Positions 27,538-35,006 of a DNA stretch of 51,162 nt are shown one piece after another. The notes under the pieces are model-generated. The model made no database searches, had not been told where the DNA came from, and was given only the letters and a program-made list of their open reading frames with translations. Every line of letters starts with the position of its first letter. Positions within the stretch are counted from its first letter, which is position 1. Source of the stretch: Actinomycetota bacterium (GTDB lineage Bacteria > Actinomycetota > Acidimicrobiia > IMCC26256 > PALSA-610); NCBI GenBank assembly GCA_003134555.1, contig PLBO01000113.1, positions 75,374 through 126,535 on the forward strand. Direction: 5' to 3'. The position numbers and the translations under genes are program-made.

Positions 27538-28248
27538 TCAGGCCCCGGGCCACCCGTGAAGTCCGCACTCCATTTTGCCTTGTCCGGACCAGCGTCCGGA
27601 ACGGGGGTCTTCGCCGGGGGCCACCCGACGCGTGCACGGCCAGCACCCGATGGAGGGGTAGCCCTGGGACGCGAGGGGGTGTTCGAGGAGCTCGTGATCG
27701 TGCTTGTAAGCGGCGATGTCGGCGTCGGTCCAGGTCGCGAGCGGGTTGACCTTGACGATCCCGCGGCCGACGTCGAGATGCGCAATCGGGGCATTTGTGC
27801 GTGTCGGCGACTCGGCTCGGCGCAAACCCGTCATCCACGCCTGCTTGCCCCGGAGGGCGCGGGCCAGAGGCTCCACCTTGCGCATCGCGCAGCACTCGTC
27901 CTGGTCGGTCTGCCAGAGGTCGTCCGGAGATACGAGGGGCTGCATCACGGTGAGGTTGAGGTCGTAGCGCTCGCGCACGCGTTCGACGTACCAGAGCGTC
28001 TCTGCGAAGTGGTACTGCGTGTCGAGGAACACGACCTCGATGCCGGGCGCGGCTTTGGCCGCGACGTCGACGAGAACGCAATCCTGGAACGAGGCCGCAA
28101 GCACGACATCGGTGCCGTAGCGTTCCCACGCCCACTTGATGGCGCTCGACGCGGGCTTGCGTTCGAGCTCGGCCGACACGGCGGCGAGCTCCGCCAGGTC
28201 GACGTCTACCAACGGCCGATCGACGGTCACAGGATCCAGAAGGCTCAT
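27538..28248 (-). CDS. cysH: Assimilatory adenylyl-sulfate (APS) reductase, CysH family with [4Fe-4S] motif
   Basis: 236 residues from ATG 28248, overlapping the sir stop (ATGA). It reduces APS to sulfite. The PP-loop-like fold has VVLAASFQDCVLVD and VFLDTQYHFAETLWYVERV. The iron-sulfur cysteines C119-C120 (DECCAMRKV) and C202/C205 (IGCWPCTR) mark the APS-using type. The catalytic Cys228 lies in MECGLHG. PAPS-only enzymes lack the CC...CxxC set. Longer upstream frames are sir shadow. Confidence 0.94.
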   Translation of the reverse strand: MSLLDPVTVDRPLVDVDLAELAAVSAELERKPASSAIKWAWERYGTDVVLAASFQDCVLVDVAAKAAPGIEVVFLDTQYHFAETLWYVERVRERYDLNLTVMQPLVSPDDLWQTDQDECCAMRKVEPLARALRGKQAWMTGLRRAESPTRTNAPIAHLDVGRGIVKVNPLATWTDADIAAYKHDHELLEHPLASQGYPSIGCWPCTRRVAPGEDPRSGRWSGQGKMECGLHGWPGA

Positions 28249-30035
28249 GTCGCCGCGCACTCCCCGTCGCCTACTTCGGCGACATAGGGACCGGTTTCGT
28301 CGTAGTCGACGTAGAACTCGGGGCCGACGTCGGGTGCGGGGAACTGGTCGAGATCGGCGAGCGTGCCACCCACGCCTTTGGCACCACCCGAACGCGCGAG
28401 CCACGTCTGGAACATCTCGCCCGACTGTCGCTCCTCGTTGAAGCGCCGGACGACCCGCACGACCGCTTCCGGAGCGCTCTTGGCGGGAACCTTGGTGGCC
28501 TTGTCGCCGAACTCGACCTCGGTCTCGGCCAGGTGCCCACCGAGGAGCATCTGGTATCCCGGTGCCGCGCGTCCGTGCGCCCGGCGCTCGAGCCCGAAGA
28601 AGCCGATGTCGGAGACGTGGTGCTGGCCGCAACTGTTGGTGCAGCCCGAGATGTTCACGCGCACGCCCGGAACCTCGGCCAGGCCGGCTTCCTCGAGCGC
28701 ATCGCCGACCGCGGCGGCCAGGCCGCGCGACTGCGTCACCGCGAGGTTGCAGGTGTCGGCGCCCGGGCACGAGACGACGTCGCGGGCGAGCTCCGCGCCC
28801 GCCTGCGCCATCCCGATGTCGCTCAAGCGGTCGTAGAGCGGGCGGAGGTCGGCCTCGCTCAGGTCGCGCAGTGCGAGGTTCTGGCGGTTCGTGATGCGAA
28901 TGTCGAGCCCGAGGTCGCGCTGGATGTCGGCGAGGGCGCGGAACTGATCGGCGGTGATGTCGCCGAGCCGCGAGTACGCGACCGCGCTCACCGTGCCCCG
29001 CGCGACGCCGCGCACGACGTTCGCTTCCTGCCAGCGGTCGTACGGGTCGCTCGAGAGGAGCTTGACGGGAACGTGCGCGGCACCGACCTTCGTGGCCGTC
29101 GGCGTTCCGCCGGCGGGCGCGTCTCCGACCGCGCGCACCTGCTCCGGAATGCCCCACGGCCAGTCGCGTGCGCCGCGCAGGAACTTGCGTTCGCGGAAGA
29201 TGCGCTCACGGAGCTCGTCGATTCCCATCGAGTCGACGAGCCACTTCATGCGCGCACGGATCTTGTTGTCGCGGTTGCCGTAGTGGTCGAAGGTGCGCAG
29301 GCACGAGTAGATGGTCGGCAACAGCTCTTCGCGGGGCGTGAACTCCTCGAGGGCCTGGGCGGGATGCGGGTTGGCGCCGAGCCCGCCGGCGATGAACACC
29401 CGGAAACCGGCCTCGGTGGTGCCGTCGGGGAGAGTGCGCGTGGTTGCGACCACACCGACGTCGTTGAACATCGCCTGGCCGCAGTCGGTCGCGCATCCCG
29501 AGAAGTTGATCTTGAACTTCCGGGGCAGCCGTTGCCCGTACGGGTGCCGGAGCAGGAAGTCGGTCGTCGCCTGCGCCCACGGTGTGATGTCGAGAACCTC
29601 CTGCGGGCACGCGCCGGCGAGGTGGCAGCCCATGACGTTGCGAACAGTGTCGCCGCACGCCTCCCTCGACGTCAGCCCGACCGACGCCATGAGTCGAAGG
29701 ATCTCGGGCGATTGCTCCAACGGGATGAAGTGGAACTGCACGTTCTGACGCGTCGTGAGATGACCCCAGCCCCGCGAATAGTTGTCGGAGATGTACGCGA
29801 ACGTGTCGAGCTGTTCGGCCGTGATGCGACCGTGCGGGATCTTGATCCGCAGCATCTGCGCGTGCCCACCCTGGCGCTGGCCGTAGACGCCGTGGTTCAG
29901 GCGGAAGACGCGGAACGTGTCCTCGTCTACGCGCCCGTCGAGGTAATCGGCGACGGTGCGCTCGAAGATGTCGAGCTCTTCGGCGACGATCGGTTCGAGC
30001 GGGCGGGTCGCGAGATCGCGGACGTCGATCGCCAT
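28245..30035 (-). CDS. sir: Ferredoxin-type sulfite/nitrite reductase (siroheme, [4Fe-4S])
   Basis: 596 residues from ATG 30035 with AGGGAG eight nt upstream. It reduces sulfite to sulfide (or nitrite to ammonia) by six electrons. Siroheme/cluster ligands are C423 and C429 (SCPGADTCNLAVTQSRG) and C465/C469 (NISGCTNSCGQHHVSD). Other family segments are RIKIPHGRITAEQLDTFAYI, GWGHLTTRQNVQFHF and GDTVRNVMGCHLAGACPQEV. The context with cysH-cysD-cysN argues for sulfite as substrate. The N-terminal half keeps a matching SGCATDCGQ (C181, C185) and C127/C137, more cysteines than the usual degenerate half. No FNR or ferredoxin gene is in the window. Confidence 0.93.
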   Translation of the reverse strand: MAIDVRDLATRPLEPIVAEELDIFERTVADYLDGRVDEDTFRVFRLNHGVYGQRQGGHAQMLRIKIPHGRITAEQLDTFAYISDNYSRGWGHLTTRQNVQFHFIPLEQSPEILRLMASVGLTSREACGDTVRNVMGCHLAGACPQEVLDITPWAQATTDFLLRHPYGQRLPRKFKINFSGCATDCGQAMFNDVGVVATTRTLPDGTTEAGFRVFIAGGLGANPHPAQALEEFTPREELLPTIYSCLRTFDHYGNRDNKIRARMKWLVDSMGIDELRERIFRERKFLRGARDWPWGIPEQVRAVGDAPAGGTPTATKVGAAHVPVKLLSSDPYDRWQEANVVRGVARGTVSAVAYSRLGDITADQFRALADIQRDLGLDIRITNRQNLALRDLSEADLRPLYDRLSDIGMAQAGAELARDVVSCPGADTCNLAVTQSRGLAAAVGDALEEAGLAEVPGVRVNISGCTNSCGQHHVSDIGFFGLERRAHGRAAPGYQMLLGGHLAETEVEFGDKATKVPAKSAPEAVVRVVRRFNEERQSGEMFQTWLARSGGAKGVGGTLADLDQFPAPDVGPEFYVDYDETGPYVAEVGDGECAAT

Positions 30036-30096
30036 GAGGCGGCTCCCTGACGGGCGGGCGGAAGAGGACGGACGGCGGGGCGGGTGAGCGGGGCCG
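30036..30096 (-). promoter_or_regulatory. Leader segment between sORF stop and sir start with competing stems
   Basis: On the minus strand, CTGACGG (30100-30094, containing the sORF stop) is a perfect complement of CCGTCAG (30053-30047), which touches the sir Shine-Dalgarno AGGGAG (30048-30043). A rival pairing, GACGGC (30098-30093) with GCCGTC (30076-30071), would leave the Shine-Dalgarno free. A ribosome at the sORF stop would cover the shared arm. Confidence 0.4.
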
Positions 30097-30189
30097 TCAG
30101 CGGGAGCGGACGAGACTGAGCTCGTCGCGTACCTCGTGCGGCGTGCGGCCCATGAAGATGCTCGCAGCGCCCACTACCCGCAGAATCAT
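30097..30189 (-). CDS. 30-residue leader ORF upstream of the sulfite reductase operon
   Basis: ATG 30189 to TGA 30097 encodes a peptide starting MILRVVGAASIFMGRTPHEV and ending DELSLVRSR. TAGGGT lies 6 nt before the ATG, as at other leaderless genes here, so the operon mRNA probably begins at this ATG. The sir start is 61 nt after the stop. Cys-rich uORFs precede sulfur-assimilation operons in mycobacteria; this one has no cysteine, so simple cysteine attenuation does not apply. It could be a coding leader or a small protein. The gene is below normal length cut-offs, so confidence is moderate. Confidence 0.5.
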   Translation of the reverse strand: MILRVVGAASIFMGRTPHEVRDELSLVRSR

Positions 30190-30195
30190 GAATCC

Positions 30196-30201
30196 ACCCT
30201 A
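30196..30201 (-). promoter_or_regulatory. -10 element TAGGGT of the sir operon
   Basis: Read on the minus strand, TAGGGT ends 6 nt before ATG 30189. It is the only TANNNT element placed to drive the sORF-sir-cysHDN transcript. No convincing -35. Confidence 0.5.
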
Positions 30202-30231
30202 CGCCGCTCGACGGTGAAATACCAGTTCCAA

Positions 30232-30284
30232 GGTCGGGAATTTCTCCGACCACCGTGGTCAACATTCGGCAGCCGTCAACATTC
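30232..30284. promoter_or_regulatory. Palindrome and direct-repeat cluster between sir operon and proS
   Basis: Three symmetric elements lie together. GGTCGG (30232-30237) and CCGACC (30246-30251) flank 8 bp. GACCAC-C-GTGGTC (30248-30260) is a perfect 13-bp palindrome overlapping the first. GTCAACATTC occurs twice in direct order (30258-30267 and 30275-30284). They sit upstream of both divergent promoters and look like regulator binding sites. No regulator gene is adjacent. This and the sORF account for the 306-bp stretch between sir and proS. Confidence 0.45.
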
Positions 30285-30327
30285 CTCGGCACCTCGGAAC
30301 GGAACATGCGGCTCCGGAGGCCGCCGG

Positions 30328-30333
30328 TAGCCT
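30328..30333 (+). promoter_or_regulatory. -10 element TAGCCT, leaderless proS
   Basis: TAGCCT lies 8 nt before ATG 30342. A longer frame from GTG 30255 would contain the promoter and is rejected. Confidence 0.5.
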
Positions 30334-30341
30334 CGGCGCCC

Positions 30342-32048
30342 ATGCGGATGAGCTCCCTGTTCTTGCGTACCTTGCGCGACGACCCCGCCGACGCCGAGGT
30401 CGAGAGCCACCGCTTGCTCGTCCGGGCGGGCTACATCCGCCGGGTCAGCGCCGGGATCTATTCGTGGCTCCCGCTGGGCTACCGGGTACTCCGAAAGGTC
30501 GAACAGATCGTCCGGGAGGAGATGGACGCGGCCGGCGCCCAAGAGGTCCTGCTGTCGATCGTGCAGCCCCTCGAGCTCTGGGACCGCAGCGGCCGCGACA
30601 AGGCGTACGGCCCCGTGATGTTCCGCCTCCACGACCGGAAGGAGACCGGCTACTGCCTGTCGCCGACGGCGGAGGAGTTGGTGACGAGCATCGTCGCCCA
30701 GGAGTACGGGTCGTACCGCGACCTGCCGGTGACCCTCTACCAGATCAACTGGAAGTACCGCGACGAGCTGCGGCCGCGATTTGGTCTGTTGCGCGGGCGC
30801 GAGTTCCTGATGAAAGACGCGTACTCGTTCGACGTCGATCTCGACGCGTTCCGGGCGAGCTACCGGCAGATGTACGACGCATACCAGCGCGTGTTCGAGC
30901 GGTGCGCGCTGACGTTCCGCGCGGTCGAGGCCGACTCGGGCGAGATGGGCGGTTCGGAGAGCCGCGAGTTCATGGCCGTCGCCGCGGTGGGCGAGGACGA
31001 CTTCGTGTGGTGCCCGAATTGCGAGTACGCGGCCAACGTGGAAGCGGCGCGCCGCGGCGCGGGCGCGGACCCGACAGCAGGCGCGGGAGAGCAGCCTCCG
31101 ACGGAGGAGGTACACACGCCCGACGTGCCTGGTATCGCGGGCGTCGCCGACCTCCTGAAGGTCGAGCCGAACACGTTGTTGAAGTCGATCATGTTCGACG
31201 TCGACGGCAAGCTCGGGCTCGCGATCGTGCCCGGCGACCGTGAGGTCAACGAGCTCGCGCTCGCCGCGGCGCTCGCGCCGAGGCCGGTTCGCCTCTACGG
31301 CGACGACGACTTCACGGCCCATCCCGAGCTCCCGAAGGGCTACGTCGGCCCGCACTATTCGGGGGCGAGTGTCGTCGTCGCCGATCCGATGGTGCGCTCC
31401 GGGTCGGCGTGGGTCACTGGCGCGAACCGCGTCGACCATCACGCACGCAACATGGTTCTGGGTCGCGACTTCGCCGTCGACGTGTGGGCCGACATCGTCA
31501 GCGTCGTCCGCGGCGATCCGTGCCCGCGCTGCGGCGAACCGCTGTCGATCGATCGAGGCATCGAGGTCGGCCACGTCTTCAACCTCGGCACCAAGTTCAG
31601 CGAAGCACTCGACGCGCGTTACACGGACGAGAAGGGTGAACAGCACCCGATGGTGATGGGTTGCTACGGCATCGGGGTCTCTCGCGTCGTCGCCGCGGTC
31701 GCGGAGGAATACCACGACGAGCACGGTCTCGCGTGGCCCGCGGCCCTCGCCCCCTACGCGGTGCACCTCATCGCCGTGCCGGGTCGGGGTGAGCAGGCCG
31801 CGTCGGTGACTGCGGAGGCCGAACGCGTCTACGAAGAGCTGCGAGGGCGGGGGATCGACGTGCTCTTCGACGACCGCGACGTGAGCCCGGGCGTGAAGTT
31901 CGCGGATGCCGACCTCGTGGGGATGCCCGTCCAGCTCGTGGTGGGTGCGAAGGGTGTGGGCCGCGGCGTGATCGAGCGGAAGGTGCGCGCCACGGGTGCC
32001 CGCGACGAGCTCCCCTTGCGCGACGTGTCCGATCCCCGCGTGCCGTAA
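30342..32048 (+). CDS. proS: Prolyl-tRNA synthetase (bacterial type with editing insertion)
   Basis: 568 residues, class II synthetase charging tRNA-Pro. Motif 1 region: YIRRVSAGIYSWLPLGYRVL. Motif 2: PRFGLLRGREFLMKDAYSFD. Motif 3: VMGCYGIGVSRVVAAVAEEY. The editing (INS) domain lies between motifs 2 and 3 (about residues 220-400; PDVPGIAGVADLLKV, MFDVDGKLGLAIVPGDREVN). The C-terminal anticodon-binding domain has YEELRGRGIDVLFDDRD and KFADADLVGMPVQLVVG. Length fits the bacterial ProRS of about 570. It is monocistronic and convergent with the next gene. Confidence 0.96.
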   Translation: MRMSSLFLRTLRDDPADAEVESHRLLVRAGYIRRVSAGIYSWLPLGYRVLRKVEQIVREEMDAAGAQEVLLSIVQPLELWDRSGRDKAYGPVMFRLHDRKETGYCLSPTAEELVTSIVAQEYGSYRDLPVTLYQINWKYRDELRPRFGLLRGREFLMKDAYSFDVDLDAFRASYRQMYDAYQRVFERCALTFRAVEADSGEMGGSESREFMAVAAVGEDDFVWCPNCEYAANVEAARRGAGADPTAGAGEQPPTEEVHTPDVPGIAGVADLLKVEPNTLLKSIMFDVDGKLGLAIVPGDREVNELALAAALAPRPVRLYGDDDFTAHPELPKGYVGPHYSGASVVVADPMVRSGSAWVTGANRVDHHARNMVLGRDFAVDVWADIVSVVRGDPCPRCGEPLSIDRGIEVGHVFNLGTKFSEALDARYTDEKGEQHPMVMGCYGIGVSRVVAAVAEEYHDEHGLAWPAALAPYAVHLIAVPGRGEQAASVTAEAERVYEELRGRGIDVLFDDRDVSPGVKFADADLVGMPVQLVVGAKGVGRGVIERKVRATGARDELPLRDVSDPRVP

Positions 32049-32073
32049 CCGCCGCTTCCCGCCGCGCAGGTGC

Positions 32074-32322
32074 TCACGAATCCGACTTGTCCAGCGCGTC
32101 GAGCGCGTCGATCGACGGTTCGTCGACCGCCTCGCGGCGGGGGCGATGGAGGAGTGTCACCGCGAGGAACGCGCATCCGATCGTGACGAGCGCGAGCGCC
32201 GCGACCCAGGCCGTGTCGAACGCCCGGTTGGTGGTTTGTTGCACGATGAATCCGCCGCCGGTCGCCAGGAAGGCGAGCCCGAAGAGCAGCTCCACGAAGT
32301 CGGTGCGGTGACGTTGCATCAT
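32074..32322 (-). CDS. Small two-helix membrane protein downstream of the PspC gene
   Basis: 82 residues from ATG 32322, which overlaps the PspC gene's stop (ATGA). Two hydrophobic segments (FVELLFGLAFLATGGGFIV and FDTAWVAALALVTIGCAFLA) are followed by an acidic tail rich in Asp. No motif is recognised. It is co-translated with the PspC/LiaF-like protein and probably acts with it in the envelope. Other in-frame starts upstream lie inside that gene. Confidence 0.7.
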   Translation of the reverse strand: MMQRHRTDFVELLFGLAFLATGGGFIVQQTTNRAFDTAWVAALALVTIGCAFLAVTLLHRPRREAVDEPSIDALDALDKSDS

Positions 32323-33641
32323 CCTGCTCCCAAGATGGTCTCGATGCCGCCCGGTTCGAAGCGGCGAACGCGTATCTGTCCGGCGCCCACGCGCAGGTTG
32401 AGCTGCAGTACGCCCGTCCCGTTCCCCGCGACGGATCGCTGCACGTTCTCGTGCCAACCTCCGGTCTCCGACCCGAACAGCATCAGCGATCCGGCGCCGG
32501 CGTGCGCGTGCACCTCGACGCGCACCGAGCTCGGCACGAGCACCCGGAGCGCACCGACGCCGGTCTGTGCGTCGACGACCGTCGTGCGACCCGCGAGCGG
32601 TACGTCGCGTAGGTCGAGCTGGAGGTCACCGATGCCGAGCTCGTAGTGGCCGCGCAGCTCGGAAACCTGGAGCGGTCGATATTGGCGGTTGCCGACGCCG
32701 CCGCGCAGGGGCACGTCGATCGTGCTCGAGATCGCGGTGGCGGCGAGCAGCACGATGCCGACGAGGATGAGCATGTGCGCCCGCCCCGCGAATGCCGCGG
32801 TCACGAGCGCCGCGCCGACGACGCAAGTGGCGATCGCGAGTACCACGGTGAGGTTCACCTCGAGCGCGCCCGTGGCCTGGAGCAGGCTCGCGATTCCCCC
32901 GCCGATGAACAATGCGCTGAGCGTGAGCGGGGTGAGGAACGGGCGGCGTCGCGGCCGCCGCCGTTCGAGCCACGGGAAGCGGCGGAAGACGCGCGCCGGG
33001 GGCGGTGGCGGTGCCGGCCACGGCGCGGTTTGGGTCCACGCGCTGGGCGGGACCCTCTCCGTCGTCTCTGTCGTCTCTGTCGTCTCTGTCGCCGAGAGCG
33101 GCGCGGTCGGCGGTTCGATCGTCGTTCCGGCCTCGCTCGCCTCGGAGGCGGTCGCCGCGAACTCCTCCGGTGTCGCGCGCGGCTTCTCCGGCTCGATGCG
33201 CGGTTCGTCGGCGTCGTCGCCGTGGCGGCGCAGGAAGAGGATCGCGAGACCTCCGCCGATCAACAGCAGCGGCGCGCCGAAATGGTCGAAGTGGGGAAGT
33301 ACGCGGACGCTCGCGACGATGATGCCGATGGCCACCAACACCAGGCCGAGGATCATCCCCGTGTCGCGCGAACGAGTTGTGCGTTCGGCCGGTCCGTGGG
33401 CGGGCGCGATCGCGATCCATGCGACGATGTACGCGGGAACGCCGATCCAGAGGACACCGGCGACGACCCACAGGACGCGCACGAGCGTGACGTCGAGGCC
33501 GTACGTCTTGGCCATCCCCGCGGCGACACCGCCCAGGATTCCGTTCGCGCGGTCGCGGCGCAGCGGACGGCGCGGGCCGAATGGCGGGGACGGAGGCGGT
33601 GTAGGAGGAGGCGGGAGCGGCGCGGTCGGAGGTGCATTCAT
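32319..33641 (-). CDS. PspC-domain membrane protein with LiaF-like C-terminal region
   Basis: 440 residues from ATG 33641 (GGGAG lies eight nt upstream; ATG 33647 would be too close). A Pro-rich start leads into a PspC domain (GILGGVAAGMAKTYGLDVTL, VRVLWVVAGVLWIGVPAYIV). More membrane pairs follow (about residues 93-140 and 250-310), separated by a Glu/Thr/Pro linker. The last 120 residues form a predicted beta-strand region (YELGIGDLQLDLRDVPL, GVGALRVLVPSSVRVEVHA, LQLNLRVGAGQIRVRRFEPG) like the C-terminal domain of LiaF or DUF2154 toastrack proteins. These monitor or repress envelope-stress kinases. The gene diverges from a kinase-regulator pair and probably belongs to the same pathway. Confidence 0.82.
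   Translation of the reverse strand: MNAPPTAPLPPPPTPPPSPPFGPRRPLRRDRANGILGGVAAGMAKTYGLDVTLVRVLWVVAGVLWIGVPAYIVAWIAIAPAHGPAERTTRSRDTGMILGLVLVAIGIIVASVRVLPHFDHFGAPLLLIGGGLAILFLRRHGDDADEPRIEPEKPRATPEEFAATASEASEAGTTIEPPTAPLSATETTETTETTERVPPSAWTQTAPWPAPPPPPARVFRRFPWLERRRPRRRPFLTPLTLSALFIGGGIASLLQATGALEVNLTVVLAIATCVVGAALVTAAFAGRAHMLILVGIVLLAATAISSTIDVPLRGGVGNRQYRPLQVSELRGHYELGIGDLQLDLRDVPLAGRTTVVDAQTGVGALRVLVPSSVRVEVHAHAGAGSLMLFGSETGGWHENVQRSVAGNGTGVLQLNLRVGAGQIRVRRFEPGGIETILGAG
33061..33087. repeat. Triple 9-bp in-frame repeat in the PspC gene linker
   Basis: GTCGTCTCT occurs three times in tandem (minus strand AGAGACGAC), coding ETTETTETT in the cytoplasmic linker. Exact identity suggests slippage. 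Confidence 0.8.
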
Positions 33642-33694
33642 GTCCATGGCTCCCAGCGTGCGCTCGAGGCGATCGGACCGGTATCGGGAATGAC

Positions 33695-33718
33695 CCTGAC
33701 GTCGACCCGGATGTCAGG
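33695..33718. promoter_or_regulatory. 24-bp inverted repeat operator candidate between divergent PspC and kinase genes
   Basis: CCTGAC (33695-33700) and GTCAGG (33713-33718) form a perfect inverted repeat with a 12-bp spacer. Half-site centres are 18 bp apart, close to two helical turns, as expected for a dimeric regulator. The site lies in the only region shared by the divergent genes, so autoregulation by the NarL-type regulator at 35003 is plausible. Confidence 0.45.
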
Positions 33719-33746
33719 CGACCGGGTGCGGCGCGATCATCTCCGT

Positions 33747-35006
33747 GTGCCTGCACCACGCGTTCTCGGTCGCCGCGACCTCACGCGGCCCGTCGAGGGG
33801 CGCATGGTGGCGGGTGTCGCCGCCGGTCTGGCCGACGCGCTCGGTCTCGACCCGAACGTTGTGCGCTGCGGCTTCGTGGTGCTGGCGATCGCGAGTGGCT
33901 TCGGTGTGATCCTGTACGGCATGGCCTGGGCGTTGATGCCGGGCGCGCCCGAAGGAGCCGAGCGCGGGGAGGCGCCGCGAGGCGACGCAGTGGCGACCGC
34001 GGCGTTCGGGGCCGTGGTGCTCGGTGGGCTGCTGCTGGTGCGCGCCGTCGGCCTCTGGCCCGGTGACGTCGTCGTCTGGCCGCTCGCGGCCGCGCTCGCC
34101 GGTCTGGCGTTGCTCGCGATGCGGACAGTGCCGACGGGCTCGACGGCCGAACTTCCCGACTGGCAGATCCTGCAGCGTCTCCCGCCCGATGCGGCGGAGG
34201 CGGTCGCGGTGCTCGTCGGTACCCGTAGGGGCGCGCTCGCCCGGATCGCGGCCGGCGCCGCGTGCGTCGTCGTCGGACTTGCCGCCTTCGTCGTCAGCGT
34301 CGACTCGTGGCGCGCGCTGCGCGGCGCGTTCGTCGCGGCCGCCGCGGTGGTCATCGGCGTCGCCCTCGTTGTCGGTCCTGCCGTCTCGCGGCTGGTGCAC
34401 GCGCTCGTCACCGAGCGGCGCGAGCGGATCCGCGCCGACGAGCGCGCCCAGGTCGCGGCCCATCTGCACGACTCGGTGCTGCAGACGCTCGCGCTCGTGC
34501 AGCGACGCGCTGACGAACCGCGCGAAGTCGTGCGGCTCGCGCGCATGCAGGAACGCGAGCTGCGCGCGTGGCTGTTGGGGGCCGATGCCCCGGCCGCGAG
34601 CGCGAGCACGTCGCTGGGGGCTGCCCTCGAAGGGCTTGCGGCCTCGATCGAGGCCGAGCAGGGAGTGCCGGTAGAGGTGGTGCGCGTGCGCGATTGCGGG
34701 ATCGAGGGAACCGAGCCGTTGCGGGCGGCCGCGCGTGAGGCGATCCTGAACGCGACCCGTCACTCCGGAGCGGCCGCCGTTTCGGTGTATCTCGAGGTCG
34801 AGCCGGGCCGGGCCACGATCTTCGTCCGCGACCGCGGCCGCGGTTTCGACCCCGGCACGGTTCCCGCCGACCGCGGCGGGATCAGCCACTCCATCGTGGG
34901 CCGGATGACCCGAGCGGGCGGCCGGGCCGAGGTGCGCTCGATCGCGAACGAAGGAACCGAGGTCGAATTGGTGCTCCCATTGGCGAAGGTCGGTGAACCG
35001 TCGTGA
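33747..35006 (+). CDS. Sensor histidine kinase with N-terminal PspC domain
   Basis: 419 residues from GTG 33747; GTG 33726 or ATG 33690 are in-frame alternatives, but they would place the operator candidate inside or beside the coding start. The PspC domain (GRMVAGVAAGLADALGLDPN, then ASGFGVILYGMAWALMPG) is followed by four more membrane segments. A HisKA_3-type phosphoacceptor follows (HLHDSVLQTLALVQR, His241). The HATPase domain has AREAILNATRHSGAAAVSV (N box), FVRDRGRGFDPGTVPADRGG and GTEVELVLP. It likely senses envelope state and phosphorylates the overlapping regulator gene (GTGA). Confidence 0.88.
   Translation: MPAPRVLGRRDLTRPVEGRMVAGVAAGLADALGLDPNVVRCGFVVLAIASGFGVILYGMAWALMPGAPEGAERGEAPRGDAVATAAFGAVVLGGLLLVRAVGLWPGDVVVWPLAAALAGLALLAMRTVPTGSTAELPDWQILQRLPPDAAEAVAVLVGTRRGALARIAAGAACVVVGLAAFVVSVDSWRALRGAFVAAAAVVIGVALVVGPAVSRLVHALVTERRERIRADERAQVAAHLHDSVLQTLALVQRRADEPREVVRLARMQERELRAWLLGADAPAASASTSLGAALEGLAASIEAEQGVPVEVVRVRDCGIEGTEPLRAAAREAILNATRHSGAAAVSVYLEVEPGRATIFVRDRGRGFDPGTVPADRGGISHSIVGRMTRAGGRAEVRSIANEGTEVELVLPLAKVGEPS

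Noticed and set aside
26613-28135. Extended cysD, cysH and cysN reading frames upstream of their starts
   Set aside because: The upstream parts are Arg-rich shadows of neighbouring genes; start codons overlapping upstream stops give family-length proteins.
30255-30341. Longer ProRS N-terminus from GTG 30255
   Set aside because: It would contain the TAGCCT promoter and adds a non-conserved basic stretch; ATG 30342 gives the standard N-terminus.
32049-32073. Terminator between convergent proS and the small membrane-protein gene
   Set aside because: Only 25 bp with no stem or T-run.
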